From contig NZ_AP028679.1 of NCBI RefSeq assembly GCF_037076455.1, positions 2,247,501 to 2,311,500 on the forward strand: a stretch of 64,000 nt of DNA, in the 5' to 3' direction. The position numbers and the translations under genes are program-made. Numbering within the stretch: position 1 is the stretch's first letter; each line of letters opens with the position of its first letter. The stretch is from Desulfoferula mesophila. GTDB taxonomy: Bacteria; Desulfobacterota; Desulfarculia; Desulfarculales; Desulfarculaceae. The notes under the pieces are model-generated. The model did not search any database. It was not told where the DNA came from and was given only the letters and a program-made list of their open reading frames with translations. This document shows positions 25,809 through 34,085 of this stretch, piece after piece.

Positions 25809-26618
25809 TTAGTGCCAGTCAACAGTAGAAACTTCAGGTGAATTTATAGCGAGGTATTCGGCTGGTGTCAGGTTGCCGAGGGACTCATGAGGGCGTTCCT
25901 CGTTGTACTCCTTGAGCCAGCGATCCGTGATTTCCCGCACCTCGCTTAGACGGGAAAATATGTAAAGGTCCAGCACCTCTTCCCGATAGGTCCGGTTGAA
26001 GCGTTCAATGTATGAATTCTGGGTGGGCTTGCCGGGCTGAGTGAAACCCAAATCGATACTATGCTCCTCGGCCCATTGGGCCATAGCTACACTGACCAGC
26101 TCCGGGCCGTTGTCCAGCCTCAGCCTGGACGGGTAGCCCCGCCAGGCAGCGATACGCTCCAGCACTCGGATTATCCTTTGGGCGGGGAGATTGACGTCCA
26201 CCTCTATGGCCAGGGCCTCTCGATTGAAATCATCCACCACATTAAAGGTCCTGAATCGCTGGCCGCCATACAGGGCATCGCTCATGAAGTCCACCGACCA
26301 GCAGATATTGGCCAGATCCGGCACTGCAAGCGGCTGGGGATCACGAGTAGGCAGGCGCTTCTTACCCTTCCTGCGAAGGTTTAGCTTCAGGGCGCAGTAC
26401 ACTCGGTACACCCGCTTGTGATTCCAGCCATGTCCATCCCGCCGAATTACTTGAAACAGTTTGGCAAAGCCGTATCTGGGATATTTGTCTGCCAGCGAAG
26501 TCAGCGCCTCGATGATCGGACCATCGTCGCGGGGCTTGGGTCGGTAGGCATAAACCGACCGGCTCAGCCTCAGGGCGCGGCAGGCCCGGCGAATGCTCAG
26601 ACCGTGCTCTTTGCACAT
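25809..26618 (-). CDS. IS3-family transposase OrfB (left element)
   Basis: The 269-residue rve-domain integrase begins MCKEHGLSIRRACRALRLSRS and has catalytic Asp in SVDFMSDA, Asp in LRLDNGPEL and Glu in NSYIERFNRTYREE. It is expressed by a -1 frameshift from orfA: the orfB frame is open back through RPAGRRDLAKF to the A-rich stretch GAAAGAAAAAT near the orfA end, giving a fused OrfAB. The stop lies 16 bp from the outer end of the element. Confidence 0.9.
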   Translation of the reverse strand: MCKEHGLSIRRACRALRLSRSVYAYRPKPRDDGPIIEALTSLADKYPRYGFAKLFQVIRRDGHGWNHKRVYRVYCALKLNLRRKGKKRLPTRDPQPLAVPDLANICWSVDFMSDALYGGQRFRTFNVVDDFNREALAIEVDVNLPAQRIIRVLERIAAWRGYPSRLRLDNGPELVSVAMAQWAEEHSIDLGFTQPGKPTQNSYIERFNRTYREEVLDLYIFSRLSEVREITDRWLKEYNEERPHESLGNLTPAEYLAINSPEVSTVDWH

Positions 26619-26650
26619 GAACTTAGCCAGATCGCGCCGACCCGCTGGCC

Positions 26651-26917
26651 TTATATTTTTCTTTCGATGACGTCCTTCAGAGCCCGATTCTCAAGGCTCA
26701 AGTCGGCGTACATCTGCTTTAGACGCCTGTTTTCTTCTTCAAGCTCCTTGAGCCGGACGATGTCCGAGGCCTCCATGCCCCCGTACTTGGACTTCCATTT
26801 GTAGTAGGTGGCGCTGCTGACACCGTATTCCCGGCAGACCTCCTTGGCGGTCCTGCCCCCTTCCACCTCTTTCAGAATTTTGACGATCTGAGTTTCGCTG
26901 AATCTGGTCCTGCGCAT
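26651..26917 (-). CDS. IS3-family OrfA (left element)
   Basis: This 88-residue helix-turn-helix protein starts MRRTRFSETQIVKILKEVEGG and ends in a leucine-zipper-like coiled coil (LKELEEENRRLKQMYADLSLENRALKDV split over the last 35 residues). It binds the terminal repeats and is fused to OrfB by -1 frameshifting. AAGGAGGA is well placed upstream of the ATG. Confidence 0.9.
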   Translation of the reverse strand: MRRTRFSETQIVKILKEVEGGRTAKEVCREYGVSSATYYKWKSKYGGMEASDIVRLKELEEENRRLKQMYADLSLENRALKDVIERKI

Positions 26918-27023
26918 CGTGAAGAGTCCTCCTTGCAGACCTCAGTCTGTGACCTGCTTCCCGAATTCTGGTCCATATCGGATGAGAAAATCGTCATAAT
27001 TCTCATTTGACCAGGAGGACTGG

Positions 27024-27290
27024 ATGAAGCGCAGGAGGTACACCGAGCCCCAGATCGTTTTTGCCCTGCAGCAGGCTGACAGCGGCACCCCGGTGGCGGA
27101 GATCGTGCGCAAGATGGGGGTGAGCGAGGCCACCTTTTACCGCTGGAAGAAAAAATTCGCGGGCATGGGCGTGGCGGAGATCAGGCGCCTGAAGCAGCTT
27201 GAGGAAGAAAACCGTAAGCTCAAGCAGCTGGTGGCTGACTTGAGCCTGGACAAGGCCATGCTGCAGGACGTCATAAAAAGAAAACTATGA
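27024..27290 (+). CDS. IS3-family OrfA (right element)
   Basis: This 88-residue HTH protein starts MKRRRYTEPQIVFALQQADSG with a C-terminal coiled coil. It is clearly related to but distinct from the left-element OrfA, so the two elements are different IS407-group members rather than copies of one. CAGGAGGA precedes the ATG. Its stop overlaps the orfB ATG (ATGA), next to an A-rich tract suitable for frameshifting. Confidence 0.9.
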   Translation: MKRRRYTEPQIVFALQQADSGTPVAEIVRKMGVSEATFYRWKKKFAGMGVAEIRRLKQLEEENRKLKQLVADLSLDKAMLQDVIKRKL

Positions 27291-28243
27291 AGCCTGTCCG
27301 CAAGCGTGCTCTGGCCGGCTATTTGGAGAAGGTATTCAAGGTCAGTGAGCGGCGGGCCTGCCAGGTGCTCAAGTTTGCCCGCTCCAGCCATCGCTACCAG
27401 AGTATTGCGGACAGGCAGGACGAATTGCGCATGCGGCTGAGGGACCTGGCCGCGGTCCGGGTCAGCTATGGCTACCGGCGCCTGCATGTGCTCCTGAGGC
27501 GGGAGGGCTGGCTGGTCAACGCCAAGCGGGTTTATCGCCTTTATACCGAGGAGGGGCTGACCATGCGCCGCAAGCGCCCCCGGCGCCGGGTGAGCGCGAC
27601 CCGCCGGGTGGTCAGCCAGCCAAAGCCCAAGAGGAGCAACGAGAGCTGGTCTATGGACTTTGTGTCCGATCAGCTTTATTCTGGGCATCAGCTCCGGGTG
27701 CTGACGATAGTGGACAACTTTAGTCGTGAGAGCCTTGCTTTGAAGGCTGGTCAGAGCCTACGGGGCGATGATGTAGTGGCAGTGCTCAACCAGCTGGTCG
27801 CTGAACGTGGAGCCCCCAAATCCATCAAAGTGGACAACGGGAGCGAATTCACCTCTAAAGTCCTTGATCAGTGGGCGTACTGGAACAAGGTGGAGCTTGA
27901 TTTCAGCCGCCCAGGCAAGCCCACGGACAACCCATTTATCGAGTCATTCAACGGACGTCTTCGGGAGGAGTGCTTAAACGAAAACTGGTTTGTGTCGGTG
28001 GTGGACGCCCAGGACAAGCTGGACACCTGGCGGCTGGATTACAACCAACATCGGCCACACAGCTCCCTGGGTAACATGACCCCGGAGGCCTATGCCAAGC
28101 AGGTGGGACCTGCCCCCTGCGTGGCCTCCCCCAGGGCTCCATCTCCAAAGAAGCAAACCTGGGAATCTCTCATCTCACCTGGACCCGAAACGGGTAGCAC
28201 CTCATCTGCCAGAAGTCTCTACCTCAAACTGGCCCTATTTTAA
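27287..28243 (+). CDS. IS3-family transposase OrfB (right element)
   Basis: The 318-residue integrase has the DDE residues in SMDFVSDQLY, KVDNGSEF and NPFIESFNGRLREE. An HTH_21 segment (LRDLAAVRVSYGYRRLHVLL) precedes the rve domain. After the normal family end (SLGNMTPEAYAKQ) the frame runs on for about 45 low-complexity residues and stops only 12 bp from the outer inverted repeat, suggesting a lost original stop codon. Confidence 0.9.
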   Translation: MKPVRKRALAGYLEKVFKVSERRACQVLKFARSSHRYQSIADRQDELRMRLRDLAAVRVSYGYRRLHVLLRREGWLVNAKRVYRLYTEEGLTMRRKRPRRRVSATRRVVSQPKPKRSNESWSMDFVSDQLYSGHQLRVLTIVDNFSRESLALKAGQSLRGDDVVAVLNQLVAERGAPKSIKVDNGSEFTSKVLDQWAYWNKVELDFSRPGKPTDNPFIESFNGRLREECLNENWFVSVVDAQDKLDTWRLDYNQHRPHSSLGNMTPEAYAKQVGPAPCVASPRAPSPKKQTWESLISPGPETGSTSSARSLYLKLALF

Positions 28244-28259
28244 GGGAGGGTTACAAGGT

Positions 28260-29308
28260 TATATGAGAAATATGAAGACAGATTATTTGATAGAAATGTT
28301 CGCTTGTTTCTGGGTGCCAGAAAAGGTTCGGTTAATGCGGGTATTTTTGACACACTCTCAGATGAATCACAACATGGCTACTTTTGGGCATACAATAATG
28401 GTATTACAGTCATTTGTGATTCCTTCGAATCAGACGGATCACACATAAATCTGAAAAATTTTAGTATTGTTAATGGCTGTCAGACTACTGTTTCGATTGC
28501 AAGGAGCTTACAAAGCAACGGGGACGTACATGTGTTAACACGTTTTATAGCTGCATCCCCAAGCATAGTAAATGAAATCATTACTTTTAACAACTCCCAA
28601 AATCCTATCAGACCTTGGGATATAGCATCTCAACATATTACCCAGAGAAGGCTAAAGACAGAATTTGCCAATCTTGACAAACCTTACCTGTATGTTACTA
28701 GGAGAGGAGACAAACCAAGGGGAGATTTAAAAAAATTTAAGGATAAAAATAAAATTCGACAGATTAAAATAGAACAGCTTGGGCAATATGCTGCGGCGTT
28801 TAGAGGCCAACCTGTGCTGGCATACAAGCATAAGGCTTTCATTTTTTCCAAGCACCACGATGATATTTTCCCTCCAGATGTAACAGCTCAAGAAATTTTA
28901 ATGCAGTGGATATGTGGTTTAATATGCGACGAAATTGTAAGAGAAACCTTAAAGAAAAAGGATCAGGATGAAGTTCGTATATTAAAGAAAGGAGGCACGC
29001 TTTTTACATTGGCAACATTGTCTAAAATATTGACTCTTCGTAACGGTGCCACTTATATGAAAAAGCTTACCGAGGAGACCATAGTCAGTAGGGGTGCGCG
29101 ACAGAGGTTTAAGAAGTATGCGGACTATGCTATGAATCGTTACGTCGATGCTGTTCTAGACCAAAGCGAATTGGCAGATGATGAACTTCCCACTTTAATT
29201 AGGTCAAAAGAATTTTACGATAAAGTTATTAAACGAATTGAACGTGGCTACAAAAAAGATGCCAGCGCAAAGGCTTGGCTTGATGAAGCCTTGCCAAAAC
29301 TACGCTGA
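28260..29308 (+). pseudogene. AIPR family protein, fragment 3 of 3 (core and C-terminus)
   Basis: This 349-codon segment continues fragment 2 in frame (VR-LYEKYEDRLFDRNVR) after removal of the IS3 pair and one AGGT. It has the AIPR core: LFLGARKGSVNAGI, a second block FWAYNNGITVICD and INLKNFSIVNGCQTT, followed by a helical C-terminus ending AWLDEALPKLR. AIPR proteins belong to abortive-infection phage-defence systems. If translated alone from an internal start (for example ATA/GTG codons near 28300) it could give a 330-residue protein missing the first 220 residues; activity is doubtful. Confidence 0.82.
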
Positions 29309-29416
29309 TCTACTCGTTATCACTTATCAGCAAATATGTCCTGTCAGGCCAGCGGTCGTTGCTGGCATCATCGGAATACACCCTACTTCGGCACGGCCTT
29401 AACCAGTGGAGATCCC

Positions 29417-29818
29417 ATGGTCCGCAAAATAATCCTGACCTTTTGCCTGGCCCTGCTCCTGAGCAGCCTGATGCCCTTGGCCGCCCAGGCCGGCCGCATC
29501 GGCTTCAAGAACAACCACCCCAAGCACTGCTACACCTTCCAGTTTCAAACCTTGAAGTGGAACCCTGACCTGGAGAAATGGGAGCCGGTCGGCGACCCCA
29601 AGCTCTACGATGTACCGCCGGGCAAGACCCGCATCTATGAAGGCTTCGTCGATGCGATCAGCTATATAAATTACGCGGAGAATAAAGATGACAAATGCTG
29701 GGTCCCTTCCGGAACCGGCTTTATCCGCATCTGGCACACCTACCACCCCACGAAACAGGGCACTTTTAACGTGATCGTGGAAGAGAGCGGTCACGTCGAG
29801 GTGAAACAAATCCGCTAG
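29417..29818 (+). CDS. small secreted protein, paralogue A
   Basis: The 133-residue protein has a classical signal peptide (MVRKIILTFCLALLLSSLM...AAQA) and a mature part beginning GRIGFKN. It shares with the next gene two spaced cysteines (HCYTF and DKCW), W..W aromatic spacing, R-IYEGFVD, a stretch I..W and NVI....V.VKQ.R at the C-terminus. The two cysteines could form a disulfide in the periplasm or outside. No family is recognised. ATG 29417 is preferred over an earlier in-frame start because it begins the signal peptide and has GTGGAG upstream. Confidence 0.72.
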   Translation: MVRKIILTFCLALLLSSLMPLAAQAGRIGFKNNHPKHCYTFQFQTLKWNPDLEKWEPVGDPKLYDVPPGKTRIYEGFVDAISYINYAENKDDKCWVPSGTGFIRIWHTYHPTKQGTFNVIVEESGHVEVKQIR

Positions 29819-29884
29819 CAACCAGGGTCAGGAACTTTCCGGCGCCCCTATTTGTTCAAGGCGTGCCCGCCCGAGCCCTGTTGC

Positions 29885-29913
29885 TTGACACAAGTATCAC
29901 CGGCAAGCATTAT
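29885..29913 (+). promoter_or_regulatory. candidate promoter for paralogue B
   Basis: A perfect TTGACA (29885-29890) with 17-bp spacing to CATTAT (29908-29913) lies about 95 bp before the second paralogue, suggesting it can be transcribed independently of paralogue A. Confidence 0.45.
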
Positions 29914-30010
29914 ATGATTCCATAGCTGAGATGAGTCTGCCCCCTCACCTCGCACCATCGCCCCGCGCGACGGTATTCTTCTGCGACCTAACGCTGAGGG
30001 GAAAAACGGC

Positions 30011-30409
30011 ATGTCTCGACAACTAGCTCTGATAACGCTGCTGGCCTTCCTGGCCGCCGCGCTGGTCCCCCTGACCGCGCATGCCGGCCGCATCGGCTTT
30101 AAGAACGAAACCAAGAGCAACTGCTACGTGTTCAAGTGGCAGAGCCTGCTTTGGGCCAAGTCGGAGAGCAAGTGGATACCCGACGGCCCGCCCAAGACCC
30201 GCATGGTAAAACCGCAGGCGACCAGCATCTATGAGGGGCTTGTAGACGGCATAGAGTACGTGGAGGCCCAGAAGTTCAACGACGCCAACTGCTCCGGTTC
30301 CGCGGGGGATTTCCGACGGGTCTGGCAAGCCTCGGCGCCCTCGGCCACGACCACCATGAACGTGATTGCGGACAAGAACAACAACGTGACGGTAAAACAG
30401 TTCCGCTAG
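30011..30409 (+). CDS. small secreted protein, paralogue B
   Basis: The 132-residue tandem paralogue of the gene 200 bp upstream has a signal peptide cleaved near AHA and a mature start GRIGFKN identical to paralogue A. The two cysteines (SNCYVF and ANCSGS) and the ending VTVKQFR are conserved, while the middle has diverged strongly, so the duplication is old or under diversifying pressure. Function unknown. GAGGGG precedes the ATG, and a strong terminator follows the stop. Confidence 0.72.
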   Translation: MSRQLALITLLAFLAAALVPLTAHAGRIGFKNETKSNCYVFKWQSLLWAKSESKWIPDGPPKTRMVKPQATSIYEGLVDGIEYVEAQKFNDANCSGSAGDFRRVWQASAPSATTTMNVIADKNNNVTVKQFR

Positions 30410-30432
30410 CAGGTCAGCGCAAAACAAATCAC

Positions 30433-30473
30433 GAGGCCCGCCGGGTTTTACCACCGGCGGGCCTCATTTTTTT
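30433..30473 (+). terminator. Rho-independent terminator
   Basis: A 12-bp stem (GAGGCCCGCCGG / CCGGCGGGCCTC) with loop GTTTTACCA is followed by seven T. The stem sequence nearly repeats that of the fad operon terminator. Confidence 0.88.
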
Positions 30474-30556
30474 GCTGATTCCCTAAACCATCGGCCAGCA
30501 GGTGGCTCCGCCGTCCCGATTGCGGTTGGCAACGAATAATCTCAACGCCGCAGAGC

Positions 30557-31663
30557 TTAGGCGGATTTCCCCTTTTCCTCGCCCGCCACTTCCACCTTGG
30601 CCTGCAACTGCCCGCCTTGGGGATGATAGCTGACGACCCTTTGCGGGAAGGGAATCTCTATGCCCTCCTGGCGGAAGAGCTTGAGGATCTTGGTGTTGAG
30701 CTCGTGGATCAGCCGCCCCCGGTCGCCGGGGTCGTGAATCCAGGCCAGAAGCTGATAGTTCAGGGCCGAGTCGCCGAACTCGCGGAAGCGCACCCTGGGC
30801 TTGGGGCTGGGCAGAATCTCGCTGAGTTCTTCGCAGGCCTTTAAGAGCGTCGCCTCCACCTGGTCCGGGTCGGAGCCATACCCTACCCCCACCGAGACCC
30901 GCATCCGGTAGCGGGGCACCCGGCCGCTTTCGTTGATGATGGTGGTGGTGCTCATGATGGAGTTGGGCACGGTGATGAGCACGTCGTCGCGGGTGAGGAT
31001 GCGGGTGGAGCGGATGCCGATGTCCACCACCTCGCCGCGCTGGCCGTCGCCCAAGGTGATGTAGTCGCCCAGGCTGAAGGGGTGATCCATGAGCACGCTG
31101 ACCCCGCCGAAGAGGTTGGCCAGGGTATCCTTGGAGGCCAGGGCCAAGGCGGCGGTGGCGATGCCCGCCGAAGCCAGCAGGGGCGTGACGTTGATGTCCC
31201 AGATATGAAAGATCCAGTAGCCGCCGTGGGCCAGCAGCAAGAGCAGGATCAGGTTGTCGATAAGGGGAAGCAGTTGGCGAGAGGAATGCTCCGCGCGGTG
31301 GCGCTCCCGCAGGGCCCGGAAGATGGCACGGCTCATGCGCGCCAGATAGATAGTCCACACGATGACTATGATCGAATAGATAAAATCAATCAGGGTGCCC
31401 CGCCAGGTCTGCTCCTCCAGGTAAATATCCAAGGCCACCAACATGGACAATAACAGCACGGAGCTGCGCATGGGACCATGCAAATGATCCAGGATGTGAT
31501 CGTCGATGATGGTTTTGCTGCGGTGGACTATGCCCTTTAAAACGCGGCCAAACAGGTAGTCCACCACAAAGGCGACGATCAAGGTGACCGCCAACAGGAT
31601 GATGGCCAGGATATAGGGATGCGCCAGAAGCCAATGCCAGGATTGAACCACGGGCTGTAACAT
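30557..31663 (-). CDS. MscS-family mechanosensitive ion channel
   Basis: The 368-residue protein has about four or five transmembrane helices in the first 180 residues, then the pore-lining helix and beta domain characteristic of MscS: LASAGIATAALALASKDTLANLFGG and FSLGDYITLGDGQRGEVVDIGIRST. The C-terminal cytoplasmic alpha/beta domain follows. It would release solutes on osmotic downshock. Compared with E. coli MscS (286 residues) it carries extra N-terminal helices. It is a single gene whose ATG (31663) faces rlpA divergently. Confidence 0.9.
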   Translation of the reverse strand: MLQPVVQSWHWLLAHPYILAIILLAVTLIVAFVVDYLFGRVLKGIVHRSKTIIDDHILDHLHGPMRSSVLLLSMLVALDIYLEEQTWRGTLIDFIYSIIVIVWTIYLARMSRAIFRALRERHRAEHSSRQLLPLIDNLILLLLLAHGGYWIFHIWDINVTPLLASAGIATAALALASKDTLANLFGGVSVLMDHPFSLGDYITLGDGQRGEVVDIGIRSTRILTRDDVLITVPNSIMSTTTIINESGRVPRYRMRVSVGVGYGSDPDQVEATLLKACEELSEILPSPKPRVRFREFGDSALNYQLLAWIHDPGDRGRLIHELNTKILKLFRQEGIEIPFPQRVVSYHPQGGQLQAKVEVAGEEKGKSA

Positions 31664-31825
31664 CCTGATTCCTTTCTAAGGCCAAAAGCCGGCATCATCA
31701 GGGCATGCTGACGATTTCTAAAGTTTAGGAGGGGCCGGCGCCCCCTGTCAACCGCGCCCCTTGAGTATGGGGGCATAACCAGCTATAAACAAGGAACCCT
31801 TTTCCCCGGGAGGATTCCGCTGCCC

Positions 31826-32578
31826 GTGCGCGTTTATCTCGACTCTGCGTTTTTGCTCGTTCTGGGCGCCATAATGCTGCTGGTCGGCGCCTGCGGTCCC
31901 ACGGTGGTGCCCCCTCCCCCGGCGGGCCGCGATTTGCCCAAGGGCAAGCCCTACACCGTTTGGGGCCGCACCTATCAGCCCTTTACCCAGGCCCATGGCT
32001 TTGAGCAGCGTGGCTTGGCCTCCTGGTACGGCCCCAAGTTTCAGGGCAGGCTCACCTCCAGCGGCGAAGTCTATGACATGGAAAAAATGACCGCCGCCCA
32101 CAAGCTGTTGCCCATGAACACCTGGGTGGAGGTGGTAAACCAGGACAACGGCAAAAAGGCGGTGGTCAGGATCAACGACCGGGGCCCCTTTGTGGACGGC
32201 CGCATCATTGACCTTTCCAAGGCCGCGGCCCGCGAGTTGAACGTCATCGGCCCCGGCACCGCGCCGGTGTTCATCAGGGCCCTGGCCAGCCCGCCCTCCA
32301 GCACCACGCCCCCGCCCGCCAACGCGCCAAGCGCCGTGGTCAAACTGGGTCCTTTTACGGTGCAAGTCGGCGCTTTTACAAGCGAAAGCAACGCTTATCG
32401 CCTGGCGGCCACCCTGCGCACCCAATATGAGGACGTCACGGTGGTCAAGTACGACCGGGGCGACATGATTTTCAACCGAGTGCGGGTGGGCAAGCTGGAC
32501 AATTTGGAACAGGCGGAAAAGCTAAAGGCCCGTTTGCGGCAGGAAAACCACAAACAGGCCTTTGTAGTCGCCTGGTAG
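31826..32578 (+). CDS. rlpA: septal ring lytic transglycosylase RlpA family lipoprotein
   Basis: The 250-residue lipoprotein has lipobox LVGAC (Cys24), a proline-rich linker, a double-psi beta-barrel domain (about 60-150; GLASWYGPKFQGRLTSSGE, and INDRGPFVDGRIIDLS with the catalytic Asp region), and a C-terminal SPOR domain (about 170-248; FTVQVGAFTSESNAYRLA) that binds denuded glycan at the division septum. RlpA cleaves naked glycan strands in some species. GTG 31826 has GGGAGGA upstream. The neighbouring MscS and IHF genes are unrelated. Confidence 0.92.
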   Translation: MRVYLDSAFLLVLGAIMLLVGACGPTVVPPPPAGRDLPKGKPYTVWGRTYQPFTQAHGFEQRGLASWYGPKFQGRLTSSGEVYDMEKMTAAHKLLPMNTWVEVVNQDNGKKAVVRINDRGPFVDGRIIDLSKAAARELNVIGPGTAPVFIRALASPPSSTTPPPANAPSAVVKLGPFTVQVGAFTSESNAYRLAATLRTQYEDVTVVKYDRGDMIFNRVRVGKLDNLEQAEKLKARLRQENHKQAFVVAW

Positions 32579-32585
32579 GAAAAAG

Positions 32586-32888
32586 CTAGTCTGACTCCAG
32601 CCCGGCGGCTTCGTTGATCCGGCGGCGGAGTACCCCCGAGGTCTTGAACACCACCACACGGCGGGCCCGGAGTTGCAGATCCGCGCGGGTCTGGGGGTTA
32701 CGGCCTCGGCGCGCCTTTTTGTCCTTGACCATGAACTTGCCGAAGCCGCTTATAAGCAGATCGTCGCCGGTGGCGAGGGTGCCCTTCATCAACTCCAGGG
32801 CCGTCTCCACCACTTCGCGTGAACGATTTTTGGGCAGCTGGGAGGTTTCATATACTTCGTTGATTATGTTTTCCTTGGTCAGCGCCAA
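32586..32888 (-). CDS. ihfA: integration host factor alpha subunit / HU-family DNA-binding protein
   Basis: The 100-residue protein beginning ALTKENIINEVYE is a typical IHF-alpha/HU fold with the DNA-bending arm GRNPQT (residues 61-66 region) and FGKFMVKDKKARRGRNP. The start is set to TTG 32888 because AGGAG lies exactly 7 nt upstream and it gives the canonical MALTK start; the GTG at 32927 would add 13 residues not seen in the family. IHF shapes DNA in recombination and promoter control. The C-terminal tail RRINEAAGLESD is slightly longer than usual. It is convergent with rlpA, 7 bp apart. Confidence 0.88.
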   Translation of the reverse strand: MALTKENIINEVYETSQLPKNRSREVVETALELMKGTLATGDDLLISGFGKFMVKDKKARRGRNPQTRADLQLRARRVVVFKTSGVLRRRINEAAGLESD

Positions 32889-33030
32889 CGCCACTCTCCT
32901 TTTACGGACCTGTAATTCATTTACCACTGTTGCGGCCGACCGGTTCGTCAGAACGCGTTAGGCACTATCTCCAATATTCGTCCTTTTGTCAATACCTTTA
33001 GCGTGGATAGCCTCTGTGGCGGGGCTGCTC

Positions 33031-33059
33031 TTGTAATGTGGCACCGCAGTGTCTATATT
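33031..33059 (+). promoter_or_regulatory. promoter of ssrA
   Basis: TTGTAA (33031-33036) and TATATT (33054-33059) are separated by exactly 17 bp and sit about 20 bp before the mature tmRNA 5' end, the position expected for pre-tmRNA transcription. Confidence 0.65.
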
Positions 33060-33084
33060 TAATACACCTGCAAGATTGTCTTGT

Positions 33085-33442
33085 GGGGGCGACATGGTTT
33101 CGACGGAGGCAGTTGAGGCTTTAAGTTGCATGCCGGGGTCCTGTCGGCCCGTAATCCGGTGGGAAACTAAAGTAATCGCAGATGATTACGCATACGCCGT
33201 AGCCGCGTAAAAAGGCTACCGTCCCCCCAGCCCGTTCCCGCGGGGCTGACGGGGGCGACGATTAGCGGGATAGGGAATGGGCATCGTCCGGCCGGCCCGC
33301 TACCGAAACCATAGGCTAGACTGGCCACCTGGAAGCCCTGTCCGTGGGACTATCCGGGGGTGAGAAAGAATCACGGACTAAGCATGTAGTGGCTTGGGCT
33401 GAAAGCTTTCGGACGGGGGTTCGATTCCCCCCGCCTCCACCA
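33085..33442 (+). ncRNA. ssrA: transfer-messenger RNA (tmRNA)
   Basis: A standard one-piece tmRNA of 358 nt. The 5' GGGGGCG pairs with the 3' CGCCTCC next to the encoded ACCA, forming the alanine-tRNA-like acceptor. The 5' region has the conserved GACATGGTTTCGACGG; the 3' has the T-arm GGGGGTTCGATTCCCCC. The G-U wobble at the third acceptor pair is the identity element for alanyl-tRNA synthetase. Between them lies the tag reading frame, followed by GC-rich pseudoknots. With SmpB (not in this window) it rescues stalled ribosomes. Confidence 0.96.
33178..33210 (+). other. tmRNA tag-peptide reading frame
   Basis: The resume codon GCA starts the tag ADDYAYAVAA and ends at TAA 33208-33210, within the tmRNA. 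The AVAA C-terminus is the usual degron for ClpXP-type proteases. Confidence 0.92.
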
Positions 33443-33459
33443 AAAATCTTTATAAGATC

Positions 33460-33486
33460 AAGGCCGGCGAACAAGCCGGCCTTTTT
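33460..33486 (+). terminator. Rho-independent terminator of ssrA
   Basis: A 9-bp stem AAGGCCGGC / GCCGGCCTT with a short loop is followed by TTTTT, 18 nt after the tmRNA CCA end. Confidence 0.85.
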
Positions 33487-33617
33487 CTTTGCCAGTCGGA
33501 TCCGTTCCGATGCCCCCTCCTCTCCCTTGGAGCGTTGCGATCGCACTTGGGCGGGCCACTTTCGCCCAACTCTCCCAGGATGCTAAGCTCTAGGCAAACA
33601 ATAGCGGGAGGATAGGT

Positions 33618-34073
33618 ATGGCGGCGCTGTGGCAACTAATGGGCCTGGGGTCCCTGGCGGCCCTGGCGGGGGCCTCCTTTGTCATGCAGGCCACGGTGAA
33701 CAGCCAACTCCGCCGGGCCCTGGACTCCGCCTGCTGGGCCTCTTTTGTGAGCTATCTGGGGGGCACCCTGGTCATGCTGGTGGTGATTCTGGTCCTGCGC
33801 GAGCCCCTGCCCGCTTCAGATTCCCTGGCCAAAAGCTCCTGGCTGCACTGGACCGGCGGCCTGTTCGGCGCGGTGTACGTGGTAATCACCATCCTGCTCC
33901 TGCCCCGCCTGGGGGCCGCCACCCTGCTGGCCCTGTTCGTCGCCGGCCAGATGATCGCCTCCCTGGCCTTTGACCATTTCGGGCTTTTCGGCCTGGAGCG
34001 GCAACCAGCCGATTTGCCCCGCCTGGCGGGGGCCTTGCTGTTGGTGCTCGGGGTGGTGCTGATCAGGCGCTAG
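33618..34073 (+). CDS. DMT-type membrane protein, YdcZ/DUF606 family
   Basis: The 151-residue integral membrane protein has about five hydrophobic helices and the family-typical start with QATVNSQLRRALDSACWASFVSYLGGTL (residues 24-51). The GGLFGAVYVVITILLLPRLGA segment is also conserved. These proteins are half-size relatives of drug/metabolite transporters and usually work as pairs; substrate unknown. ATG 33618 has GGGAGGAT upstream. It stands alone between tmRNA and a convergent glycosyltransferase. Confidence 0.82.
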   Translation: MAALWQLMGLGSLAALAGASFVMQATVNSQLRRALDSACWASFVSYLGGTLVMLVVILVLREPLPASDSLAKSSWLHWTGGLFGAVYVVITILLLPRLGAATLLALFVAGQMIASLAFDHFGLFGLERQPADLPRLAGALLLVLGVVLIRR

Positions 34074-34085
34074 GCCGGGGAGCGC

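Larger units (their letters stand above)
25793..28255. mobile_element. head-to-head pair of IS3-family (IS407-type) elements inserted as a unit
   Basis: The 2463-bp block holds two orfA/orfB transposase sets transcribed outward from the middle. The outer ends are inverted repeats TGTAAACCTCCC (left) and TGTAACCCTCCC (right, read inward), each at the orfB end of its element. A single 4-bp duplication AGGT (25789-25792 and 28256-28259) flanks the whole block, and 4 bp is the size typical of the IS407 group. A candidate inner end for the right element, TGTGACCTGCTTCCCGAATT, starts at 26948; the inner end of the left element is not clear. Confidence 0.8.

Noticed and set aside
29309-29416. GCCAGCG...GCTGGC hairpin after the AIPR gene as terminator
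   Set aside because: No T-tract follows and the stem is short; not reported as a terminator.
33316-33586. Small open frames on both strands across the tmRNA 3' half
   Set aside because: They overlap the tmRNA T-arm and terminator and have no ribosome binding sites.
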